A program made the position numbers and the translations under genes. The notes under the pieces are model-generated. The model was not told the origin of the DNA and made no database searches. It saw nothing but the letters and a program-made list of their open reading frames with translations. Source: Hexactinellida sp. DTS-2022 (lineage: Eukaryota > Porifera > Hexactinellida). From it: DNA of 64,000 nucleotides. Positions 61,001-64,000 of this stretch are shown here, one piece after another. The stretch covers positions 806,001-870,000 of the forward strand of contig JAPNXP010000013.1 in assembly GCA_028753945.1 (NCBI GenBank), read 5' to 3'. Each line of letters starts with the position of its first letter. Position 1 is the first letter of the stretch.

Positions 61001-62155
61001 AGTGTAGATGTTGTTTTCTTCTAAGTTAGGTAGATCAGCACACACAATCCTCGTTAATGGATACTCAGTAGCTGTCACATTTACACTAGCAACCACTTGT
61101 GATGTTTGGAATGGAGATCCAGTATATAAGACATCGAATGAAGTGATTATTCCATTCTGACTGCTGCCAGTAGGAGGATCGAAACATACAGTGATTGTAG
61201 TAGCAGTTATACTAGCAGCAGCTACGGTCTGAGGAGCAGTGATGGGAGCTAAAGAGAGTAAATTATTCAGTAGAGTTCATAGCTGAGGATCCGTGTGGGA
61301 AGTGAGGGCTAAAGCTCCACCTCAGTTTATTTTGGTAGGGCTAAGTCCCACCACTTTGACAAGTTTCCATTTTGATTGTCAAAGTAAATATTCATACATA
61401 ATGATCGTACACATAGAGAAAATACATAATTTAAAGATTCATGCTTTATTCTTATTCCATCTCTACCTTATACTATTTGCATTTACCCTTCAGCTCATTG
61501 ACCTAGCCTTGATTAATAAGAATGCAACAATCGCTAAATCTTTAGTCCAGCTACTAAAAAAAAACTTGCTAAGGAATTTATTAATTTTAATTCAAATCGT
61601 ATATCTTTTTTGCAAATTTTGATTTTATATATTTAGTTTAATGTTTCAAAGTGTTAGCCCTACTAGTAAAATCTCGTTCCTACGCGCCTGGTCGAGTTTA
61701 TATATAGTTGTGTATTAACAGTGTCAAGATATCTCTTCATACTAAACGAGTTGAATTTTACCAAATTAATGAATTCTAATTATATCAGATAACATTTTTG
61801 GCAAATCTAGGGGTGTTAGTTTAAATCTATCATTACAAACCTGATGCTAATGTTCTGAACACATCTGAGATAGCAGCCCCTACTCCAGCTCCATTAACAG
61901 CTGACACTGCTATCGCATAGTTGTTAAACTCTTCTAATCCATAAATACACACACTACTTGATGCAGTCAGTGGATAGGGAGCAACCACTGATACAGACAC
62001 AATAACCTGAGTCGTATTGAATAACTCTCCTTGATAGCTCACAGTGTAAGACTGAATAGTTCCATTCTGTGTGACATTAACAGGAGGATAGATAGTTATA
62101 CAGAAGGATGTAGAAGTTATGTTTGAAACTGCTAGCTGAGTGGGAGCTCCAGGTA
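46059..62155 (-). CDS. FN3-array type I receptor sharing the Ig-receptor tail (5' end outside window)
   Basis: At least 28 exons on the minus strand totalling about 7,990 coding bases. In order: 22 FN3-type exons (62155 down to 48321), each a whole domain with phase 1 at both ends and a length divisible by three; a Thr/Pro-rich stalk (47473-47356); an unclassified membrane-proximal domain (47175-46860); a short linker exon (46774-46717); a TM exon (46656-46548); a tail exon (46412-46127); and a terminal exon coding LY-stop (46067-46059). All joins keep the frame. No signal peptide is in the window, so the gene starts beyond it or in an unrecognised exon. Tail motifs YMEM, YYNL, FYAEI, IYAHI, DYEVM and DYANL correspond one by one to those of the Ig receptors. 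There is no kinase or phosphatase domain. Likely a surface receptor using SH2 adaptors; ligand unknown. Confidence 0.8.
46127..46412 (-). CDS. cytoplasmic tail exon of FN3 receptor
   Basis: gtattttag|A TCG AAG to GCG AAT|GTGAGT. Motifs in order: YMEM, YYNL, FYAEI, IYAHI, DYEVM and DYAN. Co-linear with the Ig-receptor tail, sharing phrases such as PQFYAE, AHIDEDGKV and DYEVMKS. This is the tail of a different ectodomain type on the opposite strand. Confidence 0.85.
46548..46656 (-). CDS. transmembrane exon of FN3 receptor
   Basis: atatag|AA CCG AGT to AGA AG|GTAAGT. EPSSPIG then a helix (IVVALLLIIAILGGVIVALI and on) closed by WFMRRR, a clear single-pass TM with basic stop-transfer. Confidence 0.85.
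46717..46774 (-). CDS. short linker exon
   Basis: tttctag|ATG ACA AGT to GAA G|GTAATT; codes MTSPTFTLTSIPFQVTIPE. Phase 0 in, phase 1 out, which fits the neighbouring exons. Confidence 0.6.
46860..47175 (-). CDS. membrane-proximal domain exon, unclassified
   Basis: 105 codons: IIYIITDYNNPPKFQDETF ... FDNEINTNIRIQAALNSTFF ... FDNLPLTRGSTLYSYYYVQF. The LxRGSxYxYxxxxF phrase recalls the last strand of membrane-proximal domains in receptor tyrosine phosphatases, but similarity is too slight for a call. The acceptor (attatag|G) is weak; a nearer one upstream would create a stop. Confidence 0.6.
47356..47473 (-). CDS. Thr/Pro-rich stalk exon
   Basis: tatttag|TT CCA ACC to ATA GC|GTATGT, phase 1 in and phase 2 out. 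VPTTTTVLGTTPVPTSELLP ... an extended, probably O-glycosylated stalk between the FN3 array and the membrane-proximal domain. The join to the next exon depends on the phase-2 donor. Confidence 0.6.
47524..47651. mobile_element. TA-flanked MITE in intron
   Basis: TACAGTAGATACCGGATATAAG ... CTTATATCCGGCATTCACTGTA, inverted ends with TA borders; pogo/Tc1-like size and termini. Confidence 0.75.
47744..48181 (+). mobile_element. non-autonomous Helitron-like element
   Basis: Starts TCTATACTATTAAAAC and ends GCGCGCTAG, i.e. 5'-TC and 3'-CTAG. A hairpin (AGGcCGC-GGA-GCGaCCT, 48146-48162) lies 15 bases before the CTAG. It sits exactly between A and T (gcaaa|TC...CTAG|ttag) with no target duplication. 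The duplicated segment around 50004 (gcaaattactctatt) shows the empty A-T site. All four Helitron hallmarks are met. No Rep/helicase coding. Confidence 0.8.
48321..48623 (-). CDS. FN3 exon 22
   Basis: APTGPPLSLRAEATSDTS ... SIFYKELGTITETIQPF ... NKVYLISVSVRNENGEG, donor AGT C|GTAAGT. A Helitron-like insertion lies 140 bp downstream. Confidence 0.8.
48697..49068 (-). CDS. FN3-like exon 21, long, with RRRKR site
   Basis: Second copy of exon 19: PPPDVPPFKESDVLTVI ... TRRRKRQMDAIA (RRRKR coded at 48892-48878) ... LLPNYVYVVNISIHTGTGQ. The basic site is kept in both copies although nearby residues differ. Confidence 0.75.
49069..50144. other. long intron between exons 20 and 21
   Basis: AT-rich. 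Contains an inverted repeat at 49883-49961; otherwise nothing recognised. Confidence 0.45.
49883..49961. mobile_element. small inverted-repeat element
   Basis: GGATGGGCGGTTAACCG ... CGGTTAACCAACCCATCC. About 80 bp, absent from the matching intron flank of the other copy near 47690. Confidence 0.6.
50145..50447 (-). CDS. FN3 exon 20
   Basis: VPTGPPLSLRAEATSDTS ... SFSIFYKELGTITETIQ ... NKVYLISVNVRNENGEG. Duplicate of exon 22. Confidence 0.8.
50521..50892 (-). CDS. FN3-like exon 19, long, with RRRKR site
   Basis: 124 codons against about 105 for other FN3 exons. VPPPDVPPFKESDV ... SYEVFYQGFLF, then an inserted loop SRRRKRQMDA (RRRKR coded at 50716-50702), then LLPNYVYVVNISIRTGTGQ. Matches the R-x-K/R-R furin consensus. 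Duplicated as exon 21. Confidence 0.75.
51094..51399 (-). CDS. FN3 exon 18
   Basis: APLLISAISPNPTTVCVIF ... PEPIDQNGLIVQYFVNL ... VEEGTNYTVSIRAGNGAGLG. The upstream intron holds the MITE 51454-51605. Confidence 0.8.
51454..51605. mobile_element. TA-flanked MITE, best copy of its family
   Basis: TACAGTCAGGTCTGCTTATT ... CTCTCTATTGACTGTA with TA borders. Degraded relatives are at 18142-18295 and 30251-30398 in the receptor units. Confidence 0.75.
51606..51951. other. intron between FN3 exons 17 and 18
   Basis: AT-rich; no further feature seen. Confidence 0.4.
51952..52272 (-). CDS. FN3 exon 17
   Basis: APSSPPTITSITAGATS ... VPPTQIDQNGLIILYTIFY ... LQQYVNYTITIVATTVAIG, donor GAA G|GTATAG. Confidence 0.8.
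52462..52782 (-). CDS. FN3 exon 16 (type Q)
   Basis: Near copy of exons 11 and 14 (ASIEQNGPIVAYEIS; LQEFVEYNIIVRAYTIAG). Donor CAG G|GTATGT-like (plus-strand ataccTG). Confidence 0.8.
52853..53179 (-). CDS. FN3 exon 15 (type P)
   Basis: LSVSTQTLSPTSIGVTF ... LAINQNGLVISYNVAY ... LQEYNNYTVRVSAINQIGTS. Duplicate of exon 12, offset 2,134 bp. Confidence 0.8.
53921..54241 (-). CDS. FN3 exon 14 (type Q)
   Basis: Near copy of exon 11. The following intron (53180-53920) is 741 bp, the same length as 55314-56054 and nearly the same in sequence. Confidence 0.8.
54308..54631 (-). CDS. FN3 exon 13 (type P, diverged)
   Basis: APSSPPQNVITVALSPTS ... IPPLSINQNGPNLVYNVSY ... LEEYNNYTIRVSASTVEG. Phase 1-1. 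Confidence 0.8.
54987..55313 (-). CDS. FN3 exon 12 (type P)
   Basis: APSSPPLSVSTQALSPTY ... IPPLAINQNGLVISYNVTY ... LQEYNNYTVRVSAINQIGAS. Acceptor catatag. Duplicate of exon 15. Confidence 0.8.
56055..56375 (-). CDS. FN3 exon 11 (type Q)
   Basis: VPSESPSVAVQSVSTTY ... SPPASIEQNGPIVAYEI ... LQEFVEYTISVRAYSIAG. Almost the same as exons 14 and 16. Confidence 0.8.
56446..56772 (-). CDS. FN3 exon 10 (type P)
   Basis: APSSPPQNVVTQALSPSY ... RPPVAINQNGLVNSYYV ... LQEYNNYTVRVSAINQIGAS. Related to exons 12 and 15. Confidence 0.8.
56842..57159 (-). CDS. FN3 exon 9
   Basis: ttttaacag|CC CCT GCC to ACT G|GTAAGT. APASPPINITVTVVNSTAL ... WRVPDIDEHNGLLLQVEF ... LEEFVNYSVILSVRNGAG. Diverged from its neighbours. 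Confidence 0.75.
57384..57677 (-). CDS. FN3 exon 8
   Basis: APSAAPQNFTALSG ... APLAVDQNGIITNYTIVY ... LEEDTTYSFRIAASTNVGQG, donor GCA C|GTAAGT. Confidence 0.8.
57736..58059 (-). CDS. FN3 exon 7
   Basis: tttag|TT CCT TGC to GCT G|GTTAGT. VPCQAPQTVTVLTINATA ... FFPPQDASQNGIITSFAI ... LEEFNTYHISVAAVNGIG. The frame is open through the whole exon. Confidence 0.75.
58162..58476 (-). CDS. FN3 exon 6 (type X)
   Basis: VSEAPTQLAVSNTTSTSF ... LEEFNNYTVAVSAVNGAG, third X-type domain. Phase 1-1. Confidence 0.8.
58727..59047 (-). CDS. FN3 exon 5
   Basis: atatag|CT CCA to GCA G|GTAGTT. APAAAPTNIVLRTLGPQ ... ICPPASINQNGLILGYTVSY ... LQEFNNYTVTVQAINS. Confidence 0.8.
59185..59508 (-). CDS. FN3 exon 4 (type Y)
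   Basis: Near-identical to exon 2. The ~600-bp intron to exon 3 is also near-identical to 61249-61840, so exons 1-2 and 3-4 are recent duplicates. Confidence 0.8.
60100..60414 (-). CDS. FN3 exon 3 (type X)
   Basis: tttag|TA TCT GAA to TCA G|GTTTGT. VSEAPTQLAVSN ... LEEFNNYTIAVSAVNGAG. Part of the duplicated X-Y pair. Confidence 0.8.
60415..60924. other. intron between FN3 exons 2 and 3
   Basis: AT-rich, no feature seen. It marks the break between the two duplicate blocks. Confidence 0.4.
60925..61248 (-). CDS. FN3 exon 2 (type Y)
   Basis: tttag|CT CCC ATC to ACA G|GTGAGT, 108 codons. APITAPQTVAA ... VCFDPPTGSSQNGIITSF ... EENNIYTISIRLINSAG. Near copy of exon 4 (59508-59185). Confidence 0.8.
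61841..62155 (-). CDS. FN3 exon 1 in window (type X)
   Basis: ag|TA CCT GGA to TCA G|GTTTGT, phase 1-1, 105 codons. PGAPTQLAVSN ... TYPP-like core ... LEEFNNYAIAVSAVNGAG. Near copy of exons 3 (60414) and 6 (58476). Confidence 0.8.
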
Positions 62156-62415
62156 CTATAACTAACGTGTTTAAATATTTCACAACAATTATTTCGTCAA
62201 TGTATTTTGTGACGCATTAATATACATAGGATAGGACATTTATCTTTCCAACACTTTAATGACCTTAGTAAATCTGAATAACTAGTCATATAATCAAACT
62301 TTTAACTGGACAACTTTTCCCTGGGCAAATAATTTTAAAATATGTGGATTCTATTTTAGAAATTGCAATCAAAAATAACTTTTCTCCATTTATAATTCTA
62401 CAATAATTTCTTAAG
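62156..62415. other. upstream flank or intron of the FN3 receptor
   Basis: No exon recognised. The next 5' exon must lie beyond the transposon nest or outside the window. Confidence 0.4.
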
Positions 62416-62604
62416 TATAGTCAACTCCGCTTTATAGAGCCACCGATTAATCTGTTTCTCCGCTTAATCGGGTCAATATTTTACAGGATTTATAGGACAG
62501 AATTGCAGTTTGGCTTACAATATTTTCGGTTAATCGGTTTCTCCGCATAATCGGGTCAAAACAACCTGGTCCCGAGGTGGCTCTACTAAGTGGAGTCTAC
62601 TGTA
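62416..62604. mobile_element. pogo/Tigger-like MITE
   Basis: tatagtcaactccgcttta ... taagtggagtctactgta inverted ends; inner words ctccgcttaatcgggtca and ctccgcataatcgggtca. Related to 44931-45022. Confidence 0.65.
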
Positions 62605-62997
62605 TTAGGGATAATTTGGATTGTATATACGTATTACACATCGATTTCTTTATACAGTGGAGTCTCCGAATAACGGACACATTGGGGCCATGGTTTGTCC
62701 GTTGTAGAGAGATGTCCGTTCTCAGTGTCTGGTCCTTAACTATTACATGCATAGAAAATTCATTCCGTTCCATGAGGTTTGTCCGTTATAGAGGGGTTGT
62801 CCGCAGTAGCTGATTAACCATGGCGCACTTGGCGCACATGCGCCAGGCACATGAATTCTAGGGGGCCCAACAAAAAATATCAGAATCGTCACATATGCGA
62901 CAATTCTGATATACTATATTTTCATTGATTTTGCATACATTTGAAGCAAAATTATATACAATCTATCTATCTATATATTAAAAGAGCAATTGTTGTT

Positions 62998-63020
62998 TGT
63001 GTGTTTGTGTGTGTGTGTGT
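62998..63020. repeat. GT microsatellite
   Basis: tgtgtgtttgtgtgtgtgtgtgt, short and impure. Confidence 0.8.
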
Positions 63021-63734
63021 CCAGAATTAATTGGAAAGACTACGAGTCCTAGAAAGCTGAAAATTTGTATTTTACAGGTGTAATTTTGTACTGCGACAAC
63101 GATCTATTGGTTTTTGAAACAAAATAACGGGTTTATGACGTCACAGTTTCGAAAAACAGATATTTTGTACTAGCTTCCCAATTTTGCTCCGATCTGTAGA
63201 AAATTCAAAGCATTAGACGTACACTAAACTTCTACACCTGATAGCAGTTCACGAATTCCCATTTTTCCTGATTGTGACACAGTTAATTAATTAGTCCCTA
63301 CACTAATCAACCATAAATAGTGTATCGTACCAACACAGGTATAGCAAAGTGCAAGTGTTAATTCCGAAATTGCAGATTTGAATAATCCAGCTTGGCTTCT
63401 ATTTTATTGGTGATTGATGTATTATTTGCTTACATCAATCACATAAGTATGCATAATATTACTATCAAAGTAATTCAACTATTTACTACTATATCTTTTG
63501 CATAATAAATTACATATTGATGATGCAGCGAATTAATAATTTAATTAAACAATTTACTATGCAGTAAATGGGTTAGTAAATAACATGTATGAATTAATTA
63601 ATTAGTTGAAATACTTGGCTCCCAAATAGCAGCATACTGAATTGAGTACGTGTAATTTACAAGTCACAGGTTTAACTTATTTAATATGAGCATATTGAGT
63701 CATCTATGATATGAGTTATATTTGAGGAGAGTAA

Positions 63735-63837
63735 GGCCGCGAAGCGGCCATTATTAATTGTTTTGCATAGTGTCTAACACGAACGAACAAAAGTCGCGAA
63801 GCGACTTTCGTGAGAGAGTGATCCGTCGCGAAGCGAC
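63735..63837. repeat. cluster of GCGAAGC mini-hairpins
   Basis: Three perfect inverted repeats with a GAA loop: GGCCGC-GAA-GCGGCC (63735-63749), AAAGTCGC-GAA-GCGACTTT (63790-63808) and GTCGC-GAA-GCGAC (63825-63837). A fourth is at 3061-3073. Confidence 0.85.
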
Positions 63838-64000
63838 TGAGACCGAAGGGCTCGTATTTTAAATTCATGCTCGCAATTTAAATATGTTTTATCTATTCCT
63901 AAATTATTTTCACTCAACATGGGGCCCAAAATCCCGGCTTGCGTCAGGGCCCGCTCATAGTTAATCCGGCACTGGTAACTTGTCCGCTTCTCGGAGTGTC

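Larger units (their letters stand above)
59185..61841 (-). repeat. ~1,740-bp tandem duplication of the X-Y FN3 pair
   Basis: 59185-60100 and 60925-61841 are almost identical, intron included (ggatccgtgtgggaag ... tctcgttcctacgcgcctgg in both). Confidence 0.85.
62969..63870. mobile_element. possible second Helitron-like sequence
   Basis: tctatatattaaaagagcaattg followed by a GT microsatellite, and later tatgacgtcacagtttcga, resemble the start and interior of the Helitron at 47744 (tctatactattaaaac; tatgacgtcattgtcacatttcga). The 3' end could not be fixed; no CTRR end was found after the hairpins. Confidence 0.35.
62804..63978. mobile_element. hAT-like element nested in the MITE
   Basis: Left cagtagctGATTAACcatggcg and right cgctcataGTTAATCcggcactg (ends near 63974-63978) are imperfect inverted ends of the common CAGTGCCGGATTAAC type; inner gggggccc/ggggccc words are also mirrored. 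Flanks gttgtccg and cttgtccg suggest an ~8-bp target duplication. No transposase seen. Confidence 0.6.
62653..64000. mobile_element. MITE split by a nested hAT-like element, runs off the window
   Basis: Left end tacagtggagtctccgaataacgg at 62653; the mirrored right side (tgtccgcttctcggagtgtc) is the last sequence of the window. The copy is interrupted at 62804 by the next element. Confidence 0.6.

Noticed and set aside
61293..61622. 109-codon plus-strand ORF in intron
   Set aside because: Its partner in the other duplicate (59499-59696) is interrupted; no protein-like pattern, and it is antisense to the receptor transcript.

Overview
The window looks like nuclear DNA from an animal, most probably a demosponge (inference, roughly 60% sure). 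It is AT-rich, has spliced genes with GT-AG introns, and carries coiled-coil/NHL-repeat proteins, very long Ig/FN3 receptors with tyrosine-rich tails and many short non-autonomous transposons. No single marker proves the taxon. Exon joins were worked out by eye from splice consensus, reading phase and agreement between paralogues.

Layout. (1) 1-5.6 kb: a multipass membrane ORF (about 1.67-2.85 kb) lying between two decayed NHL-repeat genes, then an intact single-exon coiled-coil/NHL gene (4.38-5.62 kb). (2) 6.06-41.8 kb: one ~12 kb unit repeated three times in tandem, + strand. Each unit holds a two-exon ASCC1-like gene (KH domain plus 2H phosphoesterase fold) followed by a three-exon gene for a type I membrane receptor of about 2,690 residues. 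The receptor's first exon is 7.3 kb and encodes three ~750-residue super-repeats of Ig-like and FN3 domains plus three more Ig domains. Exon 2 encodes FN3, transmembrane segment and most of a ~100-residue cytoplasmic tail with six regularly spaced YxxM/YxN-type tyrosine motifs. Exon 3 adds three residues (ELC). ASCC1 copy 1 is intact; copies 2 and 3 are broken by different lesions. Receptor copies 1 and 3 are open; copy 2 has a 1-nt frameshift that would remove membrane anchor and tail. (3) 41.7-43.2 kb: transposons nested in transposons. (4) 43.46-44.51 kb, - strand: a two-exon coiled-coil gene related to the NHL protein's N-terminus. (5) 46.06-62.16 kb, - strand: the 3' part of another receptor, with 22 FN3 exons (one domain per exon, all phase 1-1), a Thr/Pro stalk, an unclassified membrane-proximal domain, a TM exon and a tail clearly homologous to the Ig-receptor tail. 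Several FN3 exons are recent tandem duplicates. (6) 62.4-64 kb: another nest of transposons.

Main point: two receptor types with unrelated ectodomain architecture (Ig super-repeats versus an FN3 array) lie convergently in one locus and share one multi-tyrosine signalling tail. The Ig-type copies are tandemly amplified and mosaic, as expected from gene conversion, and differ in discrete patches. This resembles a recognition or immune-type receptor cluster. That role is inference; the sequence does not show the ligand.
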